Part shown: piece after piece, positions 1 to 6,175 of the stretch
How positions within the stretch are numbered: position 1 is the first letter of the stretch
Layout: each line of letters opens with the position of its first letter
Origin: a bacterium
GTDB taxonomy: Bacteria > Desulfobacterota > DSWW01
Reading direction: 5' to 3'
NCBI GenBank assembly: GCA_030609865.1
Contig: JAUWSZ010000026.1
Span: forward strand, 1-11,402
DNA length: 11,402 bases
Notes under the pieces: generated by a model
Seen by the model: only the letters and a program-made list of their open reading frames with translations
The model's database searches: none
What the model was told of the DNA's origin: nothing
Made by a program: the position numbers and the translations under genes

Positions 1-295
1 AGTGTATCCTCATCAGCGTTTGCCGTTCGCCCGGCCGGAATGGCGCAATAAATCAAGAAGACCCAGGCAGCCTTACACAGCAAATTCAACACTCCTTGTC
101 TCGAGACCATGTGCAATCCTCCTCTACGGATGTTTTTACTTCTGCTAGCGAATGCAAAGTGTATACCACCGGCATAGATGGATGAGGGTCGGAAACATCT
201 AGGTAGACTTCCGACCGGCCCCTTTGCCGGAATGCGTTTGGCTCCTCAAGGGTCTCGAGGTCGCCACCGCCACCGTAGAGACCGTTTCTCCGGTC

Positions 296-322
296 TTTAC
301 AGATTGTCAAAAGATTTGACAA
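296..322 (+). promoter_or_regulatory. Putative upstream activator sequence (array 1) for a sigma-54 activator
   Basis: Three hexameric half-sites are seen: TTTACA at 296-301, TGTCAA at 305-310 (inverted) and TTGACA at 316-321. The last two lie in a perfect inverted repeat, TTGTCAAA (304-311) and TTTGACAA (315-322), around a 3-nt spacer. The first half-site starts 124 nt upstream of the -24 element of the sigma-54 promoter at 420, a usual distance for a bacterial enhancer-binding protein site. The same array, with identical internal spacing, occurs at 9107-9132 in front of the other sigma-54 promoter. Binding by the activator encoded at 7645-9081 is inferred. Confidence 0.72.
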
Positions 323-419
323 CGACCGTTCTTGCGCGAGGCCACCGGGCGCCTCGGTGTCCCGAAAAAAACCCCGAAAATTATGCTTCCCGTGCTCTGA
401 TCACGCGAGCTACGCCTCC

Positions 420-435
420 TGGCACGGCGGTTGCA
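420..435 (+). promoter_or_regulatory. Sigma-54 (RpoN) -24/-12 promoter 1
   Basis: TGGCACG at 420-426 and TTGCA at 431-435 are separated by 4 nt. This matches the sigma-54 consensus (TGGCACG, N4, TTGCW) at every specified position, with the GG and GC dinucleotides 12 nt apart. Transcription would start near 446 and read into the kinase gene at 669. The core is 18/20 identical to the promoter at 9230. Sigma-54 promoters need an ATP-dependent activator; one is encoded in this window, and a candidate activator site lies about 100-120 nt upstream. Confidence 0.88.
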
Positions 436-650
436 TTTGGTTGCAAAAGAGTATAAGAACATCGATTGAAGGGCCATTATCGCAACATACTCACAAGGCT
501 CTCTTTGGACCCGTCTGAACTGAACACCGTCAGCGCGATCACGGCTTGCCCGCTCCTACACCATGGCGGCTCGACCAACGTCACGAGGTGCGAAATAAGG
601 TTTTTGTTGGACTGTTGGTTCGTCCGGAGAGGGTCCGTTCCCGATGCAAG

Positions 651-660
651 AAGGAGAGGA
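651..660 (+). promoter_or_regulatory. Ribosome binding site that fixes the GTG start at 669
   Basis: AAGGAGAGGA lies 8 nt before the GTG at 669. No comparable site precedes the upstream in-frame ATG at 546. The extra 41 codons before 669 resemble no signal or domain, and the membrane segment begins right after the GTG. Confidence 0.8.
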
Positions 661-668
661 CGAAAAGC

Positions 669-2315
669 GTGTACAGACGGCTTAGGCTCAACATTATCAT
701 CCTGATCCTTCTCATCTCTCTGACCCCCTTTCTCTTGCTCGGCGCGATCATCTCCAATGAGTTCTCATTCATGTTCCGCAACGGCTTGGAGGAGCAGATC
801 AAATACCGCGCCCGGGTGCAGGCCAACGCAGTGGACCTCTACCTCAAGGGGCATGCCGCTATCTTGTCCGGGATCGCGGATCTTCACAGCATCGATTCCC
901 TGGTCAAGGGAGAGGAATTGGCCCACGTTCTTGGAATCATCAATGTCCGATCCGGTGGCTTCGTGGACCTGGGCGTCATCGATGATAAGGGACAACATCT
1001 GGCCTACGTCGGTCCCTACAACTTACACGGCCTGAACTACTACCAGGAGCGCTGGTTTGCCGAGGTTATGAGCAAGGGGCTCTACATCAGCGACGTGTAC
1101 ACGGGCTACCGGCAGATACCGCATTACATCATCGCCGTCCGGCGTCAGGAAAACCAGCGTGCCTGGATCCTCAGGGCCACGATCGATTCAGATGCCTTCA
1201 ACCTCTTTGTGCGTGAAGCCAAGGTTGGCCAAACCGGTGATGCCTTCATTATCAACCGAGAAGGCGTTTTCCAGACCAAGCCTCGCTTCGACGGTAAAAT
1301 CCTGGTCGAATCAGGGCTGAACCCATCCCTGTTCGGAGAGGGATCGGTCATCGAAAGGACAACGAGTGACGACAGGAGGATTCTGTTTGCCGGAAGCAGG
1401 CTGAAAAATAAGGATTGGCTCCTCGTCATCACGCAGGATGCAGCCGAGGGGATGGGAGCCTTCTTCAGGACGCGAACAGCCCAGCGGATCTATATGGCGA
1501 TCGGCTGCTGCGCGATCGTCTTGATCACGATCTTCACAACGCATCTGAGCGTCAGACGGCTCGAAAAGACCTATCAAAGAAGGGGCGAACTCAACGCGAA
1601 GTTGATTCAGTCAGACAAACTCGCTTCTCTCGGCAAGATGGCTGCCGGAATTGCCCATGAAATCAACAACCCCTTAGCCGTGATCGGCGAAAAAGCAGGC
1701 TGGATGGAAGACCTCCTGGAAGAAGAAGAGTTCCAAAAGAGCCCCAACTACCAGGAATACAAGACATCGCTCGAGAAGATCGGGCTCCACGTCGAACGGG
1801 TGCGGAAGATCATCTACAACATGCTCAGCTATGCCCGCAAGATGGAGCCTCACCTGGAAGATATCAATGTCAATGACGTTGTGAACCAGACGGTAAGCTT
1901 TCTCGACAACATTGCACGCATCAACAACATCAAGATCGAAACCGACCTGCAGCCCGACCTGCCGATCATCGCCGGCGACCAGGCGAAGCTGCAGCAGGTG
2001 TTCCTGAACCTCATCAACAACGCGATTGACGCGATCGGGAAGGACGGACAGGTACAGGTCCGTACGGGCAACAAGAATGCCCACATCACCATCGACATCA
2101 AGGACGATGGCCCCGGCATCCCGAAAAACCTGCAAAAGAAGATTTTTGATCCCTTCTTCACCACCAAGCAGACCGGGCAAGGAACCGGGCTTGGTCTGTG
2201 GATCTGTTTCGACATCGTGCAGAACATGGGCGGGGCGATCAAACTGGAGAGTGAGGAGGGAGGGGGATCAACCTTTTCGGTTACGTTGCCGGTTGTTCCG
2301 CCCCAAAGGAAATAG
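669..2315 (+). CDS. Membrane sensor histidine kinase with dCache-type periplasmic domain (HK1)
   Basis: The 548-residue protein starts at GTG 669, chosen because of the strong ribosome binding site. A transmembrane helix at about 8-28 and another at about 274-294 flank a periplasmic region of about 240 residues that looks like a double Cache domain (ERWF near 127-130, then the conserved-looking stretch YISDVYTGYRQIPHYIIAV). The cytoplasmic kinase is complete: H-box AHEINNPL with phospho-acceptor His330, N-box around Asn447-Asn451, G1 DDGPGIP (479-485), F-box DPFFTTK (494-500) and G2 GTGLGL (505-510). There is no obvious HAMP domain; the dimerisation helices follow a short linker after TM2. 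It should autophosphorylate on an extracytoplasmic small-molecule cue and pass phosphate to the receiver encoded 14 nt downstream. It is a paralog of the kinase at 9720: both have a GW..D(L/M)L motif after the H-box and similar Cache residues. Being in an operon with a DASS transporter suggests that it senses a transported anion, but the ligand is not readable from sequence. Confidence 0.93.
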   Translation: MYRRLRLNIIILILLISLTPFLLLGAIISNEFSFMFRNGLEEQIKYRARVQANAVDLYLKGHAAILSGIADLHSIDSLVKGEELAHVLGIINVRSGGFVDLGVIDDKGQHLAYVGPYNLHGLNYYQERWFAEVMSKGLYISDVYTGYRQIPHYIIAVRRQENQRAWILRATIDSDAFNLFVREAKVGQTGDAFIINREGVFQTKPRFDGKILVESGLNPSLFGEGSVIERTTSDDRRILFAGSRLKNKDWLLVITQDAAEGMGAFFRTRTAQRIYMAIGCCAIVLITIFTTHLSVRRLEKTYQRRGELNAKLIQSDKLASLGKMAAGIAHEINNPLAVIGEKAGWMEDLLEEEEFQKSPNYQEYKTSLEKIGLHVERVRKIIYNMLSYARKMEPHLEDINVNDVVNQTVSFLDNIARINNIKIETDLQPDLPIIAGDQAKLQQVFLNLINNAIDAIGKDGQVQVRTGNKNAHITIDIKDDGPGIPKNLQKKIFDPFFTTKQTGQGTGLGLWICFDIVQNMGGAIKLESEEGGGSTFSVTLPVVPPQRK

Positions 2316-2329
2316 GAGGAGACCGAGCC

Positions 2330-2803
2330 ATGGAGAACTTTCGTGTGTTGGTCGTCGACGACGAAACCGACTTCTTGGAGACCATCATCAAGCGCCTTCA
2401 TAAAAGAGGCCTGGAGGCGCAGGGCGTCCCGAGTGGGGAGGCCGCGATCGAGCTGATGAAAGAAAGGCGCTTTGACGTCGTGCTGCTGGACATCAAGATG
2501 CCCGGAGGCATGGACGGAATCGAAACGTTCAGAGAACTGAAGAAACTCCAACCGCTCACCGAGGTGATCTTCCTGACCGGACATGCTACCCTGGAAAGCA
2601 GTGTGGAAGGCATGAAACTTGGGGCCTTCGATTACCTGATCAAGCCGGTAAAACTGGATGATCTGCTACCGAAGCTCGCGGAGGCCTTCCAAAAGAAGAA
2701 CGCTCACGATCAAAAGATCCGAAAATACAAGATCCAGCAGTTGATCAGCCATCCCGCCAGCATTTTCGAACTGGAAAAGGATGATTTTTTTCCAGAAGAC
2801 TGA
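2330..2803 (+). CDS. Single-domain response regulator (RR1)
   Basis: A 157-residue receiver protein without an output domain. The phosphorylation site is intact: acidic pair Asp10/Asp11, phospho-acceptor Asp54 in VVLLDIKMP, switch Thr83 and Lys105 (IKP). After the receiver (about 1-120) comes a charged helical tail of about 35 residues. The start ATG has a strong TAGGAGGAG site that overlaps the kinase stop codon, so the two genes are translationally close (14-nt gap), which fits a cognate pair. A small oddity is an extra Gly in the loop after the phospho-acceptor (MPGGMDG instead of the usual MPGMDG). With no DNA-binding domain it probably acts by protein contact or as a phosphorelay intermediate; the partner is unknown. 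The gap after it (2804-2911) holds no convincing gene. Confidence 0.92.
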   Translation: MENFRVLVVDDETDFLETIIKRLHKRGLEAQGVPSGEAAIELMKERRFDVVLLDIKMPGGMDGIETFRELKKLQPLTEVIFLTGHATLESSVEGMKLGAFDYLIKPVKLDDLLPKLAEAFQKKNAHDQKIRKYKIQQLISHPASIFELEKDDFFPED

Positions 2804-2911
2804 AGACGATGCCTTCGGCTGAGTGGAATCGAAAACCGATAGACGATCTTTTCGGGAAGGAACCCAGCCCCAGTGGACGCAAGTTCTCGATGCAGCGAGG
2901 GAAGGAACAAG

Positions 2912-4492
2912 ATGATCCTGAAGAACAAGATCTTTCAGCTCTGCCTCGCCTTCGGGGTCGGCGCACTGGTCCTGTTGCTGCCCAGGCCCGAAGGAACGCG
3001 ATTCAAGATATCCGGAGATCCGGATCTGAGGCTCTATCAGCAGATCTCGGAGCAGTTCCAACTCCTGGAGCAAGAGCGGAACTCCCCTGAAGAATACGTG
3101 ATCGAACTAATAAAACCTGCGGGCATGAAGACGCCCGGTGCCTACCTTGCCCAAACCGCAGCGCAACTCGATTTATCCGGTGTCAAGATCGATTTTGTCG
3201 ACGGCCTGTCCCCAAAGGCAAAGAGGTTTCTGGCAGTCCTGGCGACTCTGGTCATCCTGTTTGTTCTCGAGCCGATTCCACTGGAGATCATCGCGATCTG
3301 TATCGGGGTCTTCCTGGTAATCATGGGGGTCGCCGATGTCAAAGAGGCCTGGGCGCCCTACATGCACCCGGTCGTGGTCTTCATCATGTGTTGTCTGATT
3401 TTTGCCATCGCACTCGACAGGGCCGGACTGACCCGGCGGCTCGGCTACCTCATCATCCGTAAGGCAGGCTCCAATGTGACCAAGTTCACGTTCATCATCT
3501 CCATTGGTCTCGGTTGGGCCTCAGCCTTCATGCACGACGCGGCTGCCTGCGCGATCGGTATCGTGACCATGCTTCCCCTGATGAAGGCAGCCGGCATCAA
3601 GCCCCACACGAACACGGCCAAGTTCATGATGCTTTCCTTACCCTTTGCCTGCTCTTGCGGCGGGATGGGGACCCTGGTGGGAGGAGGCCGTTGCATGGTA
3701 TCCGCGGCCTTTCTCAAGGAATTTACGGGCATCGAGATCACCTTCTTTGACTGGATTCTGTACGCCATGCCCGCCGCTCTGGTCACGGTGCCGTTAGCGG
3801 TGTTTATCGTCTATTTGGTCTTTCGCCCGGATCCGTCGATCGAGTTACCCAAGTTCGATGAAGAGATCGGTCCTTGGAGTTCCACGGAAAAGAAGGCGGC
3901 GATTATTATCGCCGCGACCTTCCTCCTATGGTTGACCAAAGGAATGCACGGGTTCCACTATTCCGTGACCGGAATGCTGGGAGTAGCATCCTTGGTCTTG
4001 TTCGGTGTCCTGAAGTGGCAAGACGTTCACGAACATCTGGAATGGGGGACGGCGCTCTTCATCTTTGGGGGGGGAATCTCACTGGGCCTGGCAATGGGCT
4101 ATTCGGGTGCTGCCGCGTATTTTGCCAACGTGTTTTTCCCAATGGTGCAGGGTGGGGGATGGCTCCTGCTGTTCGTCGGCGTCGGTGTTTTCGGGGCCCT
4201 GATCACGAATGCCATGGCAAACGTGGCTGCCGCGGCCCTGATCCTCCCGATCGTGATTCCCATGGCTCAGTTGGAGGGCGTGGACCCGACGATTATGGCC
4301 TTGTGCCTGGGAATGGCCACCTCTTTCGCGATGCTGCTGGTCATTGGGTGCCCCCCCAACGCCATCTCTTACAGCTACCGTCATTTCAAGGCAGCCGACC
4401 TGAGTAAGGTGGGCGTGGTCGCCACACCCGTTCTTCTTGCGGTTCTGGTATTGGTTGTATCCATCTGGTGGCGAATCATCGGGTTGTTGTAA
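2912..4492 (+). CDS. SLC13/DASS-family anion transporter
   Basis: A 526-residue polytopic membrane protein. I chose ATG 2912 over an in-frame GTG at 2873 because a GGGAAGGA-like site sits just upstream. A first helix (about 6-23) is followed by a hydrophilic stretch of about 75 residues (28-102), then a core of ten or more hydrophobic segments. The family signature appears in the second half as SFAMLLVIGCPPNAI (471-485), the DASS/SLC13 'PPNAI' element, and as NVAAAALILPI (437-447). Family members move di- and tricarboxylates, sulfate or related anions, usually with Na+. The hairpin motifs that form the anion and Na+ sites are unusual: HDA (208-210) stands where the first SNT is expected, ANV (436-438) at the second, and the first-half GTPPN loop reads VGGGRC (256-261). 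Substrate and coupling ion are therefore uncertain. Its place between two receivers, in one apparent operon with a sensor kinase, suggests that uptake is tied to signalling. Confidence 0.88.
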   Translation: MILKNKIFQLCLAFGVGALVLLLPRPEGTRFKISGDPDLRLYQQISEQFQLLEQERNSPEEYVIELIKPAGMKTPGAYLAQTAAQLDLSGVKIDFVDGLSPKAKRFLAVLATLVILFVLEPIPLEIIAICIGVFLVIMGVADVKEAWAPYMHPVVVFIMCCLIFAIALDRAGLTRRLGYLIIRKAGSNVTKFTFIISIGLGWASAFMHDAAACAIGIVTMLPLMKAAGIKPHTNTAKFMMLSLPFACSCGGMGTLVGGGRCMVSAAFLKEFTGIEITFFDWILYAMPAALVTVPLAVFIVYLVFRPDPSIELPKFDEEIGPWSSTEKKAAIIIAATFLLWLTKGMHGFHYSVTGMLGVASLVLFGVLKWQDVHEHLEWGTALFIFGGGISLGLAMGYSGAAAYFANVFFPMVQGGGWLLLFVGVGVFGALITNAMANVAAAALILPIVIPMAQLEGVDPTIMALCLGMATSFAMLLVIGCPPNAISYSYRHFKAADLSKVGVVATPVLLAVLVLVVSIWWRIIGLL

Positions 4493-4555
4493 CGAAAAAA
4501 GGAAAGGTGTTAGAATCCGAGGGAAGCATCGTAGAATAGGGAAAGGAAACCTGCC

Positions 4556-4996
4556 ATGATCAAGATCCCGATCAGCATCCTGATCGTTGATGACGAGGAA
4601 GACTTCGTCGAGATGCTCTGCCTGCGGTTGCAGGATCAAGGGCACAACGTCAAGGGGGTCCATGACGGCCAGGCCTGCCTGCAAGCCCTCCAGGAAGACG
4701 ATTTTGATGTGGTCATCCTGGACATCAAGATGCCCGGCATGGACGGTATAGAGACCCTGCAAGAAATCAAGAGGTTGGCCCCGATTGCGGAAGTGATCCT
4801 TCTCACAGGACACGGATCCATTGAAACAGCAGTGGACGGAATGAAGCTCGGCGCCTTTGATTACCTGAGAAAGCCTGCCGCGTTCGACGAGCTGCTGGAA
4901 AAACTGGAGGCGGCCAGAAAGAGGAAGGCGGAACAGGAAGAACGGATTCGGAGGGCGGAGTTGCAGGGACTTCTGCGGAGAACAGGGGACGTTTGA
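4556..4996 (+). CDS. Single-domain response regulator (RR2)
   Basis: A 146-residue receiver protein with all key residues: Asp12/Asp13, phospho-acceptor Asp56 (VVILDIKMPGMDG), Thr84 and Lys106 (RKP). After the receiver (about 1-120) a highly charged tail (about 118-142, rich in Lys, Glu and Arg) should form a helix or coiled coil. It is clearly a paralog of the receiver at 2330: both have GMKLGAFDYL around the switch Lys region and similar tails. A good AAAGGAA site lies 7 nt before the ATG. The 63-nt gap after the transporter shows no promoter or terminator that I can see, so it is likely co-transcribed. No second kinase is adjacent, so it may be a second target of HK1 or act on the transporter or another protein. 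That role is a guess. Confidence 0.92.
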   Translation: MIKIPISILIVDDEEDFVEMLCLRLQDQGHNVKGVHDGQACLQALQEDDFDVVILDIKMPGMDGIETLQEIKRLAPIAEVILLTGHGSIETAVDGMKLGAFDYLRKPAAFDELLEKLEAARKRKAEQEERIRRAELQGLLRRTGDV

Positions 4997-5052
4997 ATGC
5001 CGTATGGGGTTGGAGTGGAACCGCCAACCCCGAACTCACCACCGGAGGGGAC

Positions 5053-5057
5053 GGAGG
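5053..5057 (+). promoter_or_regulatory. Ribosome binding site that fixes the ATG start at 5066
   Basis: GGAGG lies 8 nt before ATG 5066. The in-frame ATG at 4997, next to the stop of the previous gene, has only a weak AGGGGA site, and its extra 23 residues are Pro-rich and not part of the methyltransferase fold. Confidence 0.65.
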
Positions 5058-5065
5058 ACGAAAGT

Positions 5066-5680
5066 ATGTTACCATCGTTGTTGCAAGATATGATCATGGT
5101 TCCGATGCACGCGCTGGAAGGGCTTTCGGTGAGATACGGTTTTTTCCGCGGCCTGTATCGCGCGATCGCACCGTTTTATGGGCGCTCCCGGGGTTCGCAC
5201 TATTTCGGGGAAGACCTTTTCCTCGATGCGATCAATCCAGGGGACAGCGTCCTGGAACTGGGCTCCGGCACCGGGTTTTTGACAAGGTGGGTCGGGAAGA
5301 AGGCCGGGAAGTGCGTGGGGCTCGAGCTGGAACAGGCCATGGTGGACAAAGCAAAGGAGCGGGGTGGCCCGGCCCGGTATGTGGTCGGGAGCATGGAAGA
5401 CATCCCGTTCGAATCCGAATCCTTTGACAGGTGCATCTGTCTGGGTGCATTCCACTGCGTGGATCCTGATAGCGTCGCTGCAGCGGTCTTTCGCGTGCTG
5501 AAAGACAAAGGCGAGTTTCTCGTTCTGATCGACGCCAAGATTATCCCCCGTTTTGCACCAGCCGCGGATCCGGTGCGTGTCAGGCATGCCCTGGAAGAAC
5601 AGGGGTTCGATCTGGTTGACGAAAGACGCGTCGGCAGGTTGTATGCGTGGTTCAGGGGAAGGAAAAAGAGCACGGCGTGA
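5066..5680 (+). CDS. Class I SAM-dependent methyltransferase (Methyltransf_11-like)
   Basis: A 204-residue soluble protein. SAM-binding motif I is VLELGSGTG (62-70), the acidic residue that binds the ribose hydroxyls is likely Glu87 in VGLELE, and the post-II region GSMEDIPF (108-115) is the usual 'D/E-x-PF' signature of UbiE-like enzymes. CLGAFHCVDP (125-134) fits motif IV/post-IV, and FRVLKDKGEFLVL fits the strand-helix after it. The N-terminal 50 residues are helical and carry no signal peptide. The acceptor substrate cannot be told; small-molecule and lipid/quinone methyltransferases share this pattern. It is the last gene of the transporter operon, 69 nt after the second receiver, with a possible alternative start at 4997 touching that gene's stop. 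A link to the transported compound is possible but unproven. Confidence 0.88.
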   Translation: MLPSLLQDMIMVPMHALEGLSVRYGFFRGLYRAIAPFYGRSRGSHYFGEDLFLDAINPGDSVLELGSGTGFLTRWVGKKAGKCVGLELEQAMVDKAKERGGPARYVVGSMEDIPFESESFDRCICLGAFHCVDPDSVAAAVFRVLKDKGEFLVLIDAKIIPRFAPAADPVRVRHALEEQGFDLVDERRVGRLYAWFRGRKKSTA

Positions 5681-5695
5681 GCGGGACGGCTGTCA

Positions 5696-5945
5696 AAGGA
5701 TTCCTCCTTGGTAAGCCATCACATCCGAGCGACGAAATCTCCAGAACCTGCCCTGTTTACCAGCCTTGATTAGATTACTCCTGCCCCAGCCTCGAAGAAT
5801 CAGCAATGACCATGCCAACGCGAAGGGTCCAGGGCGTTCGCCCCAACCCGCTAGAAAAGCAGTGCTGTCTGGCAATTTGGGCGACCTTGGCCAGGCCGTC
5901 CGTTGGACTACATGTCAGAGATTCTTGCGGAGTGTAAAACTTCAT
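5696..5945 (-). pseudogene. Decayed excisionase-like helix-turn-helix gene
   Basis: Read on the - strand, an ATG at 5945 begins MKFYTPQE, a typical opening of small excisionase/MerR-like HTH proteins. About 100-150 nt later, in another frame (5791-5696), comes ILRGWGRSNLIKAGK and then GRFWRFRRSDVMAY, which match the second helix and the wing (consensus like vGrqWRfrrsDv.ay) of the same family. The order and strand are right, but the spacing is too long between the first two parts and too short before GRFWRF, and the frames differ. The gene is therefore broken, probably by an insertion and small deletions. The opposite strand reads nothing sensible here. Confidence is limited because the pieces are short. 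Confidence 0.45.
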
Positions 5946-6028
5946 ATCATCACAAAACCAGACCAAGGGACCATGACCGTGTTGGCGTAGGCCCTTTTGC
6001 CCCAAGAAGGTAGGTTTTTTAAGGAGTT

Positions 6029-6057
6029 TTGACTCTATTACGACGGTTGATTATGAT
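6029..6057 (+). promoter_or_regulatory. Sigma-70-type promoter for the kinase/activator operon
   Basis: TTGACT at 6029-6034 and TATGAT at 6052-6057 are separated by exactly 17 nt, each one base off consensus. Transcription would start near 6064, about 110 nt before the kinase ATG. No sigma-54 element was found here, so the activator operon looks expressed independently of its own product. Confidence 0.6.
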
Positions 6058-6127
6058 GCTTGCAGGTTGCTACCTCGCCTTCATCGACCGGATCCATGAT
6101 CGGGCTTCTGGAGGGAACGGGAAAACG

Positions 6128-6163
6128 ATGAGACGATTTCTGTTTGCTTCTCTCCCCTTATAA
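6128..6163 (+). other. Possible 11-codon leader reading frame
   Basis: ATG 6128 opens MRRFLFASLPL and stops at TAA 6161-6163, 12 nt before the kinase ATG. GGAGGG at 6110-6115 lies 12 nt upstream, a slightly long spacing. The kinase start itself has only a weak site (CGGA), so translation of the small frame could help initiate the kinase. This is speculative. Confidence 0.25.
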
Positions 6164-6175
6164 CGGACATCTACT

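Larger units (their letters stand above)
1..668. other. Intergenic/leader region upstream of the kinase-transporter operon
   Basis: No convincing gene is visible in these 668 bases on either strand. The open frames are short, overlap one another and resemble no family I know. Frame 1 is open from the window edge to a TAA at 49-51 and could be the tail of an upstream gene, but it is too short to judge. The stretch holds a hairpin with 5-bp arms at 215-230 (CCGGC/GCCGG), an operator array at 296-321 and a sigma-54 promoter at 420-435, the last two listed separately. The bases from about 446 to 668 would be an untranslated leader of roughly 220 nt if the sigma-54 promoter is used. No riboswitch or terminator was recognised in it. 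Confidence 0.6.
5681..6175. other. Intergenic region between the transporter operon and the kinase/activator operon
   Basis: These 495 bases hold no intact gene. They contain a probable pseudogene of a small DNA-binding protein on the - strand (5696-5945), a sigma-70-type promoter (6029-6057) and a possible 11-codon leader frame (6128-6163), each described separately. A small GC hairpin (GGGC/GCCC, 5832-5843) lies inside the pseudogene. No strong intrinsic terminator for the upstream operon is visible. Confidence 0.6.

Noticed and set aside
316..350. TTGACA at 316-321 as a -35 box
   Set aside because: No -10-like hexamer lies 16-18 nt downstream. The hexamer is better explained as the third half-site of the operator array.
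546..668. Upstream ATG extension (41 codons) of the HK1 reading frame
   Set aside because: No ribosome site at 546, and a strong one is perfectly placed for GTG 669. The extra residues show no domain and would precede the natural N-terminal helix.
1674..2584. Long - strand open frames across HK1/RR1 (and similar ones at 4079-4813, 6652-7449, 10182-11321)
   Set aside because: They are antisense shadows of strongly supported kinase, transporter and regulator genes in GC-rich DNA, with no recognisable domains.
2809..3090. 93-codon frame beginning in the gap between RR1 and the transporter
   Set aside because: It runs mostly inside the transporter gene in another frame, resembles nothing, and lacks a ribosome site.
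5691..5702. TGTCAAAGGATT, 11/12 match to part of operator array 1
   Set aside because: Only one half-site is present, with no TTGACA partner at the right spacing and no sigma-54 promoter about 110 nt downstream.
5694..5709. Short inverted repeat AAGGA/TCCTT just after the methyltransferase gene
   Set aside because: Five-base stem with no T-tract; not a credible intrinsic terminator.
5986..6003. Sigma-54-like string TTGGCGTA...TTTTGCC before HK2
   Set aside because: The GG-GC distance is 15 nt instead of 12, which rules out a usable -24/-12 promoter.
5993..6020. Terminator-like hairpin (CCTTTT/AGAAGG) followed by TTTTTT
   Set aside because: The stem is six pairs, AT-rich with a wobble pair, and the T-run is offset by four bases. 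Too weak to call.
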